From contig NZ_JAGO01000013.1 of assembly GCF_000526695.1 (NCBI RefSeq), positions 1 to 64,000 of the forward strand: a DNA stretch of 64,000 nt, in the 5' to 3' direction. Shown here piece after piece: positions 17,838 to 27,753 of the stretch. Under the pieces are notes generated by a model. The model was given only the letters and a program-made list of their open reading frames with translations. It did not search any database and was not told the origin of the DNA. The stretch's first letter is position 1. Every line of letters begins with the position of its first letter. The position numbers and the translations under genes are program-made. The DNA is from Carnimonas nigrificans ATCC BAA-78. GTDB lineage: Bacteria; Pseudomonadota; Gammaproteobacteria; Pseudomonadales; Halomonadaceae.

Positions 17838-18323
17838 TCACTCCAGTTCGCCCGGGTCTCTGGTAGAGAGCACCGGCACGGGAGAAGCACGCACTACCCG
17901 TTCGGCGGTAGAACCCAGCAGGACACGCCGCAAGCCCCTGCGTCCATGAGTTCCCATGACGATCAGGTCAGCCTTGATGCGCAGGGCTTCCTCGATAATC
18001 GCCTCGTCAGGGAGCGATGCCTGAATGACGCGGGTCTCTATCCTTCCGGCCTGAATGTCGCTCGATGAGCGCAAATGGGTATCGGTAAATTCATTCAGAC
18101 GGCGTACCGCATCATCCACGATTTCGCCATTGATGGTATCGGCATCCACCGAGTGGGCAAACAGCGTGCTTTCGACGCCTGAACTTTGCGAGAGCGGCAG
18201 CGCCACGTTTACTACGTGAACGCTGGCTCCCGACAGCGACGATAGAGTGAGCGTCATGGCCGCAGCCTTGACAGAGCCTTCCGAGAAGTCAGTTGCCAGC
18301 AGAATCGTATTCAGTTGCGCCAT
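17838..18323 (-). CDS. Universal stress protein, UspA family
   Basis: 161 residues, one USP domain. It starts MAQLNTILLATDFSEGS and has the ATP-binding pattern G-2X-G-9X-G-(S/T) as GTHGRRGLRRVLLGSTAERV, so it belongs to the nucleotide-binding class. The start at 18323 has GGAGGG 9 bases upstream; an earlier in-frame ATG (18377) is less likely. It stands alone, downstream of the ilvA terminator/parS element. Induction by stress is typical of the family but nothing in the sequence shows it. Confidence 0.88.
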   Translation of the reverse strand: MAQLNTILLATDFSEGSVKAAAMTLTLSSLSGASVHVVNVALPLSQSSGVESTLFAHSVDADTINGEIVDDAVRRLNEFTDTHLRSSSDIQAGRIETRVIQASLPDEAIIEEALRIKADLIVMGTHGRRGLRRVLLGSTAERVVRASPVPVLSTRDPGELE

Positions 18324-18464
18324 GAGCAAGCCCTCCATGGATAAAGGTGGCAGCGTTAAAAGCCACGCACATTGCATGACCTAGCCTACTATAGCGCCGA
18401 AACCTCCCCAGTGCGTGCTTCAAGCCCCGCGCAGGGCTAGTCAATAGGTCTAAGCCAAGGGCGC

Positions 18465-18499
18465 AAAAAAAGCGGTGTTTCACGTGAAACATCGCTTTT
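18465..18499 (-). terminator. Rho-independent terminator of ilvA built around parS
   Basis: On the minus strand AAAAGCG-A-parS-C-CGCTTTT gives a long hairpin with a single A/C mismatch, then seven T. The stem core is the parS palindrome itself. It lies about 95 bp after the ilvA stop and ahead of uspA. A protein-binding site and an intrinsic terminator share the same bases. Confidence 0.75.
18476..18491. promoter_or_regulatory. parS: parS site 3 (ParB binding), in the ilvA terminator stem
   Basis: Exact TGTTTCACGTGAAACA, 8.1 kb from site 2, flanked by the AAAAGCG/CGCTTTT arms of the terminator. Confidence 0.93.
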
Positions 18500-18593
18500 C
18501 CTGAAAGCTCGGACCGCTACCGGCTTTGATGCAGCGCAGCGTCATCCGTTATTGGCAATGGGCTACCGCCTACGCGAACGATGTTCCACCGCG

Positions 18594-20159
18594 CTATTGC
18601 AAAAACAGGCTATTCGCCGGGTTATCGCTCTCGTTCCAGTAGCTGTAGCCAATTTTATCGAGGTGGGATTCCAGCCCTTCCAACTCCTGCTGCGGCACCT
18701 GCATGCCCACCAGCACTCGTCCATAGGCCGCACCGTGGTTACGGTAGTGGAACAGCGAGATATTCCAGCTTTCCGGCAGATGATCGAGGAAGTTGAGCAG
18801 TGCGCCGGGGCGTTCCGGAAATTCGAACCGATAGAGTGCTTCCTGCATACCGGAGGGCGCATCACCGGGGACTCTCCCGCCACCAAGATGGCGCACATGC
18901 AGCTTGGCCAGCTCGTTATCGGAGAGATCTTCAACGGGATAGCCCGCTTCTTGTAGCGCACTAATCACCGCGTTGCGGTCACTACCCCCAGGGACGACCT
19001 GCACACCGAGGAAAATACGCGCGCGTTCAGGGCTAGCGTAGCGATAATTGAATTCAGTCACCATGCGCTCACCGATGGTCTGGCAGAAGCGTTTGAAGCT
19101 GCCCGGCTGCTCAGGAATGGTGACCGCCAGAATCGCTTCACGCTGTTCGCCCAGCTGAGTACGCTCGGCAATATGCTGAAGGCGATCAAAGTTGGTATTG
19201 GCGCCTGAATTCACACAGGCCAGTGTTTTCCCTTCAAGCGCGTGACGCTGCGCATATTTCTTCAGCCCCGCCAGAGATACGGCCCCTGATGCTTCAGCAA
19301 GGCCGCGCGTGTCTTCGAAGATATCCTTGACCGCCGCGCAGATTTCATCGGTCGTTACCGTGACAACGTCATCCACCAGCGATTTCGCCAGCCGGAATGG
19401 CTCCTCGCCAATCCGTGCCACCGCCACACCTTCGGCAAAAAGCCCCACCGATGGCAGCGAAACCGGCTCCCCTGCTTCGAGGGCCGCCTTGAAACACGCC
19501 GCATCCTCAGGCTCCACCGCAATCACTTTGGTATCAGGACGCAGGTATTTGATATAGGCCGCCATGCCTGCCAGCAGGCCGCCCCCGCCCACCTGGATAA
19601 AGACCGCATCAATGGGTTCCTGATGCTGGCGCAGCAGCTCCATGGCGACCGTTCCCTGGCCGGCAATCACGTCAGGGTCATCAAAGGGCGCGATATAGCT
19701 ATACCCATGCTCCGCCTGAAGCTGGGTAGCGCGTTCGAGTGCCGCGTTGAACGCATCGCCATGCAGCACTACTTCCGCACCTCGTGCACGCACCGCTGCC
19801 ACCTTGATATCCGGCGTAATGCGCGGCATCACGATAATCGCATTGATGCCCATTTGCTGCGCTGCCAGCGCAATGCCTTGCGCATGGTTGCCCGCCGACG
19901 CGGTAATCACGCCTTTGCTTTTTTGCTCGTCAGTGAGCTGCGCCATACGGTTATAAGCGCCGCGAATCTTGAACGAGAAGACCGGCTGAAGATCTTCACG
20001 CTTGATCAGTACCGTGTTGTTCAAACGCTTGGACAGAAAGGGAGCTGCGGAGAGGGGCGTCTCAATAGCGGCACCGTAAACGCGCGCGTTAAGGATCTTT
20101 TTGACATAGCTCGCTACGTCGCTGGTGGTATCGCTACTGAGCTTCGAACTGTCTGACAT
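18594..20159 (-). CDS. ilvA: Threonine deaminase, biosynthetic
   Basis: 521 residues (E. coli IlvA 514). A PLP enzyme that turns threonine into 2-oxobutanoate, first step of isoleucine synthesis. Catalytic domain: KREDLQPVFSFKIRGAYNRM with the PLP lysine, SAGNHAQG, the glycine loop VGGGGLLAGMA, and CVNSGAN. The C-terminal region (about 340-521) carries two ACT-like regulatory modules (starting AILAVTIPEQPGSFKRF and EALYRFEFPERPGALLNFL), which marks the isoleucine-inhibited biosynthetic form rather than the catabolic TdcB. The ATG at 20159 fits the family; an upstream in-frame ATG at 20273 does not. Divergent from rpiA, as in pseudomonads. Confidence 0.95.
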   Translation of the reverse strand: MSDSSKLSSDTTSDVASYVKKILNARVYGAAIETPLSAAPFLSKRLNNTVLIKREDLQPVFSFKIRGAYNRMAQLTDEQKSKGVITASAGNHAQGIALAAQQMGINAIIVMPRITPDIKVAAVRARGAEVVLHGDAFNAALERATQLQAEHGYSYIAPFDDPDVIAGQGTVAMELLRQHQEPIDAVFIQVGGGGLLAGMAAYIKYLRPDTKVIAVEPEDAACFKAALEAGEPVSLPSVGLFAEGVAVARIGEEPFRLAKSLVDDVVTVTTDEICAAVKDIFEDTRGLAEASGAVSLAGLKKYAQRHALEGKTLACVNSGANTNFDRLQHIAERTQLGEQREAILAVTIPEQPGSFKRFCQTIGERMVTEFNYRYASPERARIFLGVQVVPGGSDRNAVISALQEAGYPVEDLSDNELAKLHVRHLGGGRVPGDAPSGMQEALYRFEFPERPGALLNFLDHLPESWNISLFHYRNHGAAYGRVLVGMQVPQQELEGLESHLDKIGYSYWNESDNPANSLFLQ

Positions 20160-20740
20160 AAATGTGTTCCGAGGCAAAAAAGGCTCGGTCGCCGACTTCC
20201 CGGTGAGATGAAGAGATAAGGCTTTACGCCAGCCAGAGAAAACATCTTCAGCAGGGAGAAGCCGCTGCGCCAAACCATCAATATGAGTTGTGCGTCATGG
20301 GAAAGAGAAGAAACCGCGCCTTGCGTCGCGGCAGCGAAGGGCAAGCACAGTATCTCTTTGCGCGACATCATCTTCGATCATAGGCGCTTGTCACGCGTTT
20401 TTATACCCTCGCGCCCGGTAGATGCCCCCGTATTCGATGTTAATCGCTGGCAATTGCCGCTCGGCGAGATGTGGAATCACGATGCATCATTCCAGCAAAT
20501 TTCGCTTCACATCCACGAGCGTTTTATACTGGGAATCCTGGGGACTGGCCTGAGCATCGCCTCATGGAACGGCAAGAGGCATGGCGCATCGCCTCAAGGC
20601 ATCTCGCGGCATACCTGCGTAATGCCCAGACAGGCACCATTCAGACAACGCCTGGCCAGCGCGATGAGTGATCTTCATGCATCAACACATCAATATCGAA
20701 CGTTACGTGTGCCGCGTGAGGCGGCATTCTGGAGCTTGTG
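20160..20740. other. Divergent intergenic region ilvA / rpiA
   Basis: About 580 bp, unusually long. One rightward frame (20283-20741) runs through it and ends at the rpiA start, but its translation has no family features and no ribosome-binding site, so I do not call it. No leader-peptide attenuator or riboswitch recognised. GGAG at 20731-20734 is the rpiA ribosome-binding site. Confidence 0.5.
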
Positions 20741-21445
20741 ATGTCAGCGCGGAACAAAGCCGCTCAGCGGCAAGACCAACTGAAACAGGCGGTGGCCGAA
20801 GCCGCCATTGAAGAAATTGCACCGCACCTCGATGCCGATACCATTATCGGGGTGGGAACAGGCTCCACCTCTACGCTGTTTATAAAAGCGCTTGGCGCCC
20901 TGAAGGATCGCTTCGCCGGAGCAGTTGCCAGCTCTGATGCCAGCGCAGCACTGCTGAGATCAGAAGGAATAGAAGTGGTTGATCTCAACAGCGCCGGTAC
21001 GCTGCCCTTCTATATTGACGGTGCTGACGAGATTACTTCCGACCTGGCAATGATCAAGGGTGGCGGCGCAGCGTTAACACGCGAGAAAATTGTCGCCGCC
21101 AGCGCAACGACCTTCATCTGTATTGCCGACGAAAGCAAGCAGGTAGATATCCTCGGCCAGTTCCCTCTACCCATCGAAGTGATCCCCATGGCCCGCTCCT
21201 ATGTCGCAAGGGAGCTGGTCAAACTGGGAGCGAATCCGGTCTACCGCGAAGGTGTCACCACCGACAATGGCAATCAGATTCTCGATTTGTACAACTTCAT
21301 GATTGAAGACCCGCGCGCCACAGAAGATGCCATCAACGGCATTGCCGGTGTGGTGTGCAACGGCCTCTTCGCCCATCGCGGCGCCGATATACTGCTGCTG
21401 GGCTGCGGCGACGGTGTTGCCCGCAGCGAACGCCGCACTAGATAG
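20741..21445 (+). CDS. rpiA: Ribose-5-phosphate isomerase A
   Basis: 234 residues. Interconverts ribose-5-P and ribulose-5-P in the pentose phosphate pathway. Characteristic segments: [54 protein letters not shown] (catalytic Glu) and [14 protein letters not shown] 20741 follows GGAG by 6 bases; a GTG one codon earlier is also in frame. The C-terminal ending ([13 protein letters not shown]) is longer and more basic than in E. coli. Followed 23 bp later by a small membrane protein gene. Confidence 0.95.
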   Translation: MSARNKAAQRQDQLKQAVAEAAIEEIAPHLDADTIIGVGTGSTSTLFIKALGALKDRFAGAVASSDASAALLRSEGIEVVDLNSAGTLPFYIDGADEITSDLAMIKGGGAALTREKIVAASATTFICIADESKQVDILGQFPLPIEVIPMARSYVARELVKLGANPVYREGVTTDNGNQILDLYNFMIEDPRATEDAINGIAGVVCNGLFAHRGADILLLGCGDGVARSERRTR

Positions 21446-21468
21446 ACGCCCCATTCACAGGAGAAATT

Positions 21469-21672
21469 ATGCGCCGCTTACTCAGCTATCCGTTTATCGC
21501 CGTGCTGCTGTGCTACGCGAACAGCGCGCTGGCCAAACGTGAAGCTACCCCCGAAGCCATTGCCTACTGGCGCGCCAATGGCCCCTACTGGGTATTTGCT
21601 GCCGGCATTGTCAGTGTGCTGATCGTGCTGTTTATCGCCTGGACATTGGCGATAAGAGCCAAGCGGCGTTAG
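21469..21672 (+). CDS. Small membrane protein with signal peptide
   Basis: 67 residues. The N-terminal MRRLLSYPFIAVLLCYANSALA looks like a cleavable signal, followed by a short loop KREATPEAIAYWRANG and a single membrane segment (YWVFAAGIVSVLIVLFIAWTL) ending IRAKRR. AGGAGAA lies ahead of the ATG. Family unknown. It probably shares a transcript with rpiA and is followed by a strong terminator. Confidence 0.65.
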   Translation: MRRLLSYPFIAVLLCYANSALAKREATPEAIAYWRANGPYWVFAAGIVSVLIVLFIAWTLAIRAKRR

Positions 21673-21767
21673 CAGCGTACCGGTGGGAGCTTCCCTTTCT
21701 GACGCCCTTTGCAAGTACTCACTAGCAGCGCAGTACCTATAATTTCAAGGAAGGGAAGGAAGAGAGG

Positions 21768-21795
21768 AGCGGGCAGCGCGATGGCCCGCTTTTTT
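21768..21795 (+). terminator. Terminator of rpiA/small membrane protein unit
   Basis: Stem AGCGGGC / GCCCGCT, loop AGCGCGATG, followed directly by a run of six T. Classic rho-independent form. Confidence 0.88.
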
Positions 21796-21872
21796 GTCAG
21801 TGCATGATATTCACTACTGCCGAAAACCGTAATGAAGAAGCGCGCTGGGAATCGTTTGGCGCGCGCACCCCG

Positions 21873-24824
21873 CTACTCTTCATCCAGTGGGGCAAACAGC
21901 TCTCTGAGCGTCGCGGTATCAAATGACCAGTCGAGGCCACTTTCGCCTTCCAGCAGCGTATTGCTCAACGCAGCCTTGCGGCGCTGGATCACGCGAATAC
22001 GCTCTTCGACCGTACCGCGGGCAATCAGGCGGTAAACGAATACGGTCTTGTCCTGACCGATGCGGTGCGCACGGTCGATGGCCTGGTTCTCTACGGCAGG
22101 GTTCCACCATGGGTCGAACAGAATAACCGTATCGGCAGCGGTCAGATTAAGCCCCGTACCGCCCACCTTCAGACTGATCAGCATCAGTTGGGCTTCATGG
22201 GCTTGAAAGGCACGCACCGGTTCACGCCGATCCTGGGATTCACCGGTCAGCACCAGATATTCCCAGGCGCGCTCGTTGAATGCGTCCTGCAACAGCGTGA
22301 GTACGCTCGTGAACTGCGAGAAGATCAGCACTCTGCGCCCCGCCGCCAGCATTGGGCCGAGCATGTCGATCAACGCCCCCAGCTTGGCTGAATCCCCTTC
22401 CTGCCAGTCCGCATCAGGCCGAGTTTCATCACCGCTGACGCCACCGACCAGACGCGCGTCGCAGCAGATCTGACGCAGCCGCAGCAGCGCTTCAAGCACC
22501 AGCATACGGCTGGCATTCATGCCCTCTCTGTTAAGCCGCTCCTCAATGGAAGCCAGCATATGGCTGCGCATCTCTTCATAGCGTTCGCGCTGCTGCCCTT
22601 CCAGCTCGACCCTGACCACCATCTCGTTTTTACTGGGCAGATCGGCGGCCACCTCTTCCTTGGTGCGACGCAGCAGATAGGGTTCCAGACGTGCCAGCAG
22701 CAGCTCCAGCCGCGTGCGATCCCCACGCGCTTCGATAGGCTGACGGAAGCGCCGATTGAACTCCTCCTGCTTACCCAACAGCCCCGGCATCAGGCATTCG
22801 AACTGCGACCATAGCTCGCCCAGATGATTTTCGACCGGCGTACCGCTGAGGCAGAGGCGCATGCCAGCGCGCAACCGACGCGCCGCCGTTGCCGTGCGGC
22901 TGGTGGGATTTTTAAGCGCCTGAGCTTCATCGTAGATTGCGGTATGAAACACACGATCAACCAGCACCTCAACATCGCGCACCAGCACCGGATACGAGGT
23001 CAGCACTACAGCGTATTGGTCGATGCGCTGATAATGCTGATGGCGAGCATTGCCGTGCAGGGTCAGTACGGAAAGTCCGGGGGCGAAGCGGGTGAACTCA
23101 TCCTGCCAGTTGGCTAACAGACTGGTCGGCACCACCACCAGCGAGGGCGCTGTCGCCGAAGGCTGTTCCCCCAGCAGAAAGGCGATCACCTGGACGGTTT
23201 TACCCAGCCCCATATCGTCAGCCAGCAACCCGCCTGCGCCCACGCGCTGCAACCGTTTCAGCCAGCCCAGCCCCTCGCGCTGATAGCCTCTTAGGGTGGC
23301 ATTCAGTTGCGCTGGCACCACGGTTTCAGCTGCTTCATTCTGCTCACGCTGGAACTGTTTCAACCACGCGACTACACGCTGATCAGGCCATTCAATTTCG
23401 TCATCTACCAGCGGCAACAAGCGCTGCAACTCAAGCCGCGACCAGCGCAGCGGCTCCCCTTCGATAAAGGCAGCAGGGTCAAGGCGCAGCTCAGTGAACA
23501 CATCCAGCAATCGGCGCAGACGCGGATACGGCAGCGCCAGGCGCATGGTGGGACGATCAAGTTCGGCAGGAAGCTCAAGCACCAGCGCTTTATTATCGTC
23601 ACGGGCACTTAACGCCTCGATACTGAAGCGCTGAGGATTGCGCGAGATGGCCCGCGCCAGCGCGGCACGTAGATCAATATCGAAGGCGTTCCCTTCCATA
23701 TCCCGGGCGTGCACGCCAAAACTGATATCGGTAGGAAACTGCTCAGGGTCGAAATGCAGATACCAGCCTTCAATGGACGCAATATTGAAAGCAAAATCGG
23801 GCTGCATCACGATATGCCAACCGGCATCACGCAAGGCGGCAAGCCCGCGTCGTGCAAACGTCAGCCAGCCATTTTCAAGGCCCATCTCGAAGGCTTCACC
23901 ACAGGCTTCACTCAGCGCCTCGCTACGGCGCTTGGCAATGCGGAAACCCCACTCGCCCAGCTTCGCACGCGCCTGCTGTTCAGCACCACGGTCGCGGCTT
24001 ACCTGCCAGGTTTGTCCATCATGCTTTACCGATATGGCTCGCGGCGTCTCCCCTGACACCACCACACCGCCATAGCTGAAGGCGAGTGCTGCGCGATGCC
24101 GTTGGCGTACCACCATGCGGCCGCTGCGGGGCTGATACACCCGCTCACGACGACTGCCAAGGGTCAGTTGCGGCACCATCGCGAAGGCGCTGTTGGAAGA
24201 TTGTGCCAACGGAGGCGGCACAACCCCGCCCAGTTCAAGCATCTCCGCACGCAGCGCTTCCGCCTCATCAATACCGAACAGCGCACCGTGCTGCGCCTTG
24301 TGCATCATGGTGTCACTCAGGCCCGTGGTCAGCGCCCCGATTTGCCCGTGATAGAGATCGAGATAGTGCGGTGGGAAGGTGCTCAATACGCGCTGAAAGT
24401 GCTCGGCGGGATCGGCCGCTAACCATTGCAGCTGATAGAAGTCACCCGGGCCGCTGGCAGGCCGCCAGTCGAGCTTCACACCGCGTGGTGCCCCTTGGGT
24501 CAAGGCGAGACCATCCACGTTGTGCAGCGAGAAGCGCTCAGTATTCAAAAGAAGAGTGAGAATGGCTTCAGCGCCCGCCTCATCAAGCCGCAACACCTCG
24601 GGATCATGCTGCTGCGCTGCCAACGTGGAGAGCTGATGGTCCTGCTCCGTGAGCTGGATACCAGTGAGTGCTGCCAGTCCGCTGAGGGCTATACGCTCAA
24701 CCCCTTCAATGGTGCTGTCACGCCGCTTGAACACCAAATAGCATTCAACCAACGCTAGATCGTCGTGGCTATAGGGCGCCAATACATATTCAAGCGCGCC
24801 TGTACCTGTATAACCTGACCCCAT
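21873..24824 (-). CDS. SNF2-family DEAD/DEAH-box helicase
   Basis: 983 residues from the ATG at 24824 (a GTG at 24845 is also possible). The first 500 residues are an accessory region without a recognised catalytic motif. The SNF2 ATPase follows: Walker A LADDMGLGKTVQVIAFLL (about 536), Walker B box DEAQALKN (about 631), motif III LCLSGTPVENHLGELWSQF, then the helicase C-terminal lobe with RVLIFSQFT, VGGTGLNLTAAD and the motif VI WWNPAVENQAIDRAHRIGQ (about 920). Bacterial SNF2 proteins translocate on double-stranded DNA or act on RNA polymerase (RapA); this one is not RapA by its N-terminus and its role is unknown. Convergent with rpiA, upstream of nothing else. Confidence 0.88.
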   Translation of the reverse strand: MGSGYTGTGALEYVLAPYSHDDLALVECYLVFKRRDSTIEGVERIALSGLAALTGIQLTEQDHQLSTLAAQQHDPEVLRLDEAGAEAILTLLLNTERFSLHNVDGLALTQGAPRGVKLDWRPASGPGDFYQLQWLAADPAEHFQRVLSTFPPHYLDLYHGQIGALTTGLSDTMMHKAQHGALFGIDEAEALRAEMLELGGVVPPPLAQSSNSAFAMVPQLTLGSRRERVYQPRSGRMVVRQRHRAALAFSYGGVVVSGETPRAISVKHDGQTWQVSRDRGAEQQARAKLGEWGFRIAKRRSEALSEACGEAFEMGLENGWLTFARRGLAALRDAGWHIVMQPDFAFNIASIEGWYLHFDPEQFPTDISFGVHARDMEGNAFDIDLRAALARAISRNPQRFSIEALSARDDNKALVLELPAELDRPTMRLALPYPRLRRLLDVFTELRLDPAAFIEGEPLRWSRLELQRLLPLVDDEIEWPDQRVVAWLKQFQREQNEAAETVVPAQLNATLRGYQREGLGWLKRLQRVGAGGLLADDMGLGKTVQVIAFLLGEQPSATAPSLVVVPTSLLANWQDEFTRFAPGLSVLTLHGNARHQHYQRIDQYAVVLTSYPVLVRDVEVLVDRVFHTAIYDEAQALKNPTSRTATAARRLRAGMRLCLSGTPVENHLGELWSQFECLMPGLLGKQEEFNRRFRQPIEARGDRTRLELLLARLEPYLLRRTKEEVAADLPSKNEMVVRVELEGQQRERYEEMRSHMLASIEERLNREGMNASRMLVLEALLRLRQICCDARLVGGVSGDETRPDADWQEGDSAKLGALIDMLGPMLAAGRRVLIFSQFTSVLTLLQDAFNERAWEYLVLTGESQDRREPVRAFQAHEAQLMLISLKVGGTGLNLTAADTVILFDPWWNPAVENQAIDRAHRIGQDKTVFVYRLIARGTVEERIRVIQRRKAALSNTLLEGESGLDWSFDTATLRELFAPLDEE

Positions 24825-24910
24825 CTCAACATCCCGGCCAATCACGAAAACCCATCATGCTAGGGCGTTTTTGGCAGTGGGCACAAGCAAAACAGCGATC
24901 GTGGGCGTAC

Positions 24911-24939
24911 AAAAAACCGTTGCAAAGAACTGCAACGGT
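24911..24939 (-). terminator. Terminator of waaA
   Basis: Stem ACCGTTGCA / TGCAACGGT with a 6-base loop. On the minus strand it is followed by a run of six T. It lies about 60 bp after the waaA stop. Confidence 0.88.
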
Positions 24940-24997
24940 CAGGGATGAATGGCTTATTGATGAAGCACTCGCACCACACTCTGTGCGCGTGAGCCTG

Positions 24998-26320
24998 TTA
25001 CTGCTCGTGCTGCTGACGGGAAGAAAACTGCTGCTGCTGTGCACTGTAGGCTTCAGCAGAGAGCGGATGCACCATGGTTAGCAAGTGCTCACGTATGCGC
25101 TCGGCGGCACCACGGTTGCGCTCCACCACATCGAAAGCAGCAGCGCCCCGCGCCTTGCGTTGCTCGGGTGAGGCCAGCCAGCCATTCACCGTCGCGCCCA
25201 GTTCGTCACCATTTTCGACCTTCTGCAGAGCAGCATGAGCGCTCATTTCTTCAGCCACCTCGGTGATATTGGCGAGATGCGGGCCGCTGATTACCGGCAG
25301 CCCCAGCGCGGCAGGTTCCAGCAGATTGTGGCCGCCCACAGGCACCAGACTACCGCCAACGAAGGCGATATCCGCACTGGCGTATAACGTCATCAGCTCG
25401 CCCATGGTGTCACCGACATACACGCTGACCGATGGGTCGATGCGCTCGTTAAGGCTGCGTCGGGCGATGCTCAAAATGCCGAAACGCGATTCGCAGAGCA
25501 GCGCGACCTCATCAAACCGCTGCGGATGGCGCGGCACTAAAATCAACAGGGCGTTGGGATGTTGCGTCAGCACTGCCTGATGCGCTTCCAGCACGCTCTC
25601 TTCTTCCCCTTCACGCACTGAAGCTGCTACCCACACCGGACGCGCGCCGATCTGTTCGCGCAGAGCCTTCCCGGCAGTTACCGCTTCGGGCGGCACTACC
25701 ACATCATATTTAAGCGGCCCGGTGACGGTAATGCTTTTGGCTCCCATGCCCAGCGCACGGAAACGCTTGCCATCCTCGCCGCTTTTCACCGCCACCCAGT
25801 TGATCCTTTCCAGCACGTCGCGCACCAGAATCTGGAAGCGCGCATAGCGGCGGAAGGAGCGTTCACTGATGCGCGCATTCACCATCACGATGGGCACCTG
25901 ATGATCGGCAGCGGCATGAATCAGGTTAGGCCATAGCTCGGTTTCGATAATCACCAGCAGGGAAGGGTCCAGACTGCGCACCATCCGGCGCGTGGCATGA
26001 GGGAAATCGAGCGCAACGAAGTGATGACTTACTTCGTCGCCAAACAGCGCCATTACCCGTTCGCCCCCAGTGGCCGTCATCGTGGTTACGATAACCTGAT
26101 AGTCAGGATTATCGTTGATAAGATTACGGATGACCGGCGCGGCGGTCATCACCTCCCCCACTGATGCAGCGTGCACCCAGACCACCGGCTTGTCGTTCGT
26201 CTTCTCTATCCAGCCCAGACGCTCGGCGCGCGAATGGCGCGGAAGCTGCTCACGCCAGACAAGCTTCCATACCAAGGGCGATAAGAAATAGAGCAGCGTG
26301 CTGTAGAGATGTCTGCCCAC
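24998..26320 (-). CDS. waaA: Kdo transferase WaaA
   Basis: 440 residues (E. coli KdtA 425). GT30 enzyme at the inner membrane that adds Kdo from CMP-Kdo to the lipid IVA precursor of LPS. N-terminal hydrophobic anchor MGRHLYSTLLYFLSPLVWKL, then HAASVGEV with the catalytic Glu region, ETELWPNLIHAA, LKYDV, AASVREGEEE, VPRHPQRFDEV and GGSLVPVGGHNLLEPAALG. The C-terminal tail is Gln/Ser rich (QQQQFSSRQQ). Two bases after the hldE stop, so waaA closes the leftward GT9-hldE-waaA operon. Whether one or two Kdo residues are added cannot be told; the presence of kdkA suggests a mono-Kdo, phosphorylated core as in Haemophilus. Confidence 0.95.
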   Translation of the reverse strand: MGRHLYSTLLYFLSPLVWKLVWREQLPRHSRAERLGWIEKTNDKPVVWVHAASVGEVMTAAPVIRNLINDNPDYQVIVTTMTATGGERVMALFGDEVSHHFVALDFPHATRRMVRSLDPSLLVIIETELWPNLIHAAADHQVPIVMVNARISERSFRRYARFQILVRDVLERINWVAVKSGEDGKRFRALGMGAKSITVTGPLKYDVVVPPEAVTAGKALREQIGARPVWVAASVREGEEESVLEAHQAVLTQHPNALLILVPRHPQRFDEVALLCESRFGILSIARRSLNERIDPSVSVYVGDTMGELMTLYASADIAFVGGSLVPVGGHNLLEPAALGLPVISGPHLANITEVAEEMSAHAALQKVENGDELGATVNGWLASPEQRKARGAAAFDVVERNRGAAERIREHLLTMVHPLSAEAYSAQQQQFSSRQQHEQ

Positions 26321-26322
26321 AA

Positions 26323-27753
26323 TCAGGTCCGCGATTTGATCTTATTGATGAGGCCCGTGGTGGAAACACCATCTTCAAAGCTCAGCACCCTGACTTCACC
26401 ACCGTTGGCAAGTACCGCTTCATGACCTGCAATCTCTTCCACACGGTAATCGCCGCCTTTCACCAGCACATCGGGCAGCACCGTTTCGATCAAGCGCTGC
26501 GGCGTATCTTCACTGAACGCCACAACCCAATCCACAGCGGCCAGCCCCGACAGTACGCGCATCCGCTGCTCAAGGGAGTTCATCGGCCGCGTCGGCCCCT
26601 TCAAGCGCTGCACCGAAGCGTCATCATTGACCGCCACGACCAGACGATCGCCCAGTTGACGCGCTTCTTCGAGATAGCCTACGTGCCCAGAGTGGAGAAT
26701 ATCGAAGACGCCATTGGTCATGACCACCCGCTCGCCGCGCGCCTGCGCCGAACGCACCAGCCCCGCCAACGCAGCCCCGCCGGTATCAGCGGGTTCAATA
26801 CTGAAGCCATGTTCGTGCAGCGCGCCATACAGCTCGGCCATCGTCAAGGTCGCGGTACCGGGTTTGGCGACCACCAATCCTGCCGAGAAGTTGGCCAGCC
26901 ACAGCGCCTGCTCCAGCGACTTGCCCGCCGCCAGTGCCAACCCCAGCACGCCGATGACCGTATCCCCCGCGCCGGTAACGTCATACACCTCGCGGGCATG
27001 AGTAGGCAGATGCAGCGGCGCGGCACCTTCACGAATCAATACCATGCCGCGCTCCGACAAAGTAATCAGCAGCGCTTCAAGGCCCAATGACTCACGCAGC
27101 TCTTCACCCTTGGCAAACAGCTCGGCGTCATTCGCGGAAGGCCCGACCACTGCCTCGAACTCGCTAAGGTTCGGAGTGATCAGACTTGCCCCTTGATAGC
27201 GCGAGAAGTCGGTGCCCTTGGGATCGACCAGCACACGCTTGCCCGCCTTGCGGCCAGCCTGAATCAACGCCTGCACATCCGATAGCGTACCCTTGCCATA
27301 GTCTGACAGGATCATCAGATCGCACTCGCCCAGGGTTTGCTCAACCTGTTGCAGCAGCGGTGCCTTATCTACGTGAATCAGCGGCACTTCGAAGTCGAGG
27401 CGCAGCAGCTGCTGGTTGCGGCTCATCACCCTCAGCTTGGTGATCGTCGGTACATCGCTATTCACATGAAAGTGCGGAGCGACACTGTTTTTTTCCAGCG
27501 CGCTGGCAAGCAGCTCGGCATTTTCGTCATCGCCAACCAGCCCAATCAGCCCTGCATACGCCCCCAGAGAAGCGATATTAAGCGCTACGTTGGCTGCGCC
27601 ACCGGGGCGATCCTCGACTTCATCCACTCGCACTACCGGCACGGGCGCCTCGGGCGAAATCCGCGAAGCTGGCCCATGCCAATAGCGATCAAGCATGACA
27701 TCGCCGACTACCAATACGCGCGCCGCATCCAGCGCATCTATGTCGAGTTTCAC
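26323..27753 (-). CDS. hldE: Bifunctional heptose-7-P kinase / heptose-1-P adenylyltransferase
   Basis: 476 residues (E. coli HldE 477). N-terminal ribokinase-like kinase domain (about 1-320) with [23 protein letters not shown] and the catalytic [11 protein letters not shown]. The C-terminal cytidylyltransferase-like domain (about 340-476) has [19 protein letters not shown] and VAVNDD. It makes ADP-D-glycero-D-manno-heptose together with GmhB (42341) and HldD (37108), both in this window but separate. The start overlaps the upstream GT9 gene by 4 bp. Confidence 0.96.
   Translation of the reverse strand: MKLDIDALDAARVLVVGDVMLDRYWHGPASRISPEAPVPVVRVDEVEDRPGGAANVALNIASLGAYAGLIGLVGDDENAELLASALEKNSVAPHFHVNSDVPTITKLRVMSRNQQLLRLDFEVPLIHVDKAPLLQQVEQTLGECDLMILSDYGKGTLSDVQALIQAGRKAGKRVLVDPKGTDFSRYQGASLITPNLSEFEAVVGPSANDAELFAKGEELRESLGLEALLITLSERGMVLIREGAAPLHLPTHAREVYDVTGAGDTVIGVLGLALAAGKSLEQALWLANFSAGLVVAKPGTATLTMAELYGALHEHGFSIEPADTGGAALAGLVRSAQARGERVVMTNGVFDILHSGHVGYLEEARQLGDRLVVAVNDDASVQRLKGPTRPMNSLEQRMRVLSGLAAVDWVVAFSEDTPQRLIETVLPDVLVKGGDYRVEEIAGHEAVLANGGEVRVLSFEDGVSTTGLINKIKSRT

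Noticed and set aside
18289-18492. Frames beginning Met-Phe-His-Val-Lys-His here and at 32195, 55219 and within rsmE
   Set aside because: The peptide is simply parS translated; the frames otherwise run antisense to or between real genes.
20283-20741. 152-codon frame ending at the rpiA start
   Set aside because: Occupies the divergent promoter region, lacks recognisable domains and a ribosome-binding site.
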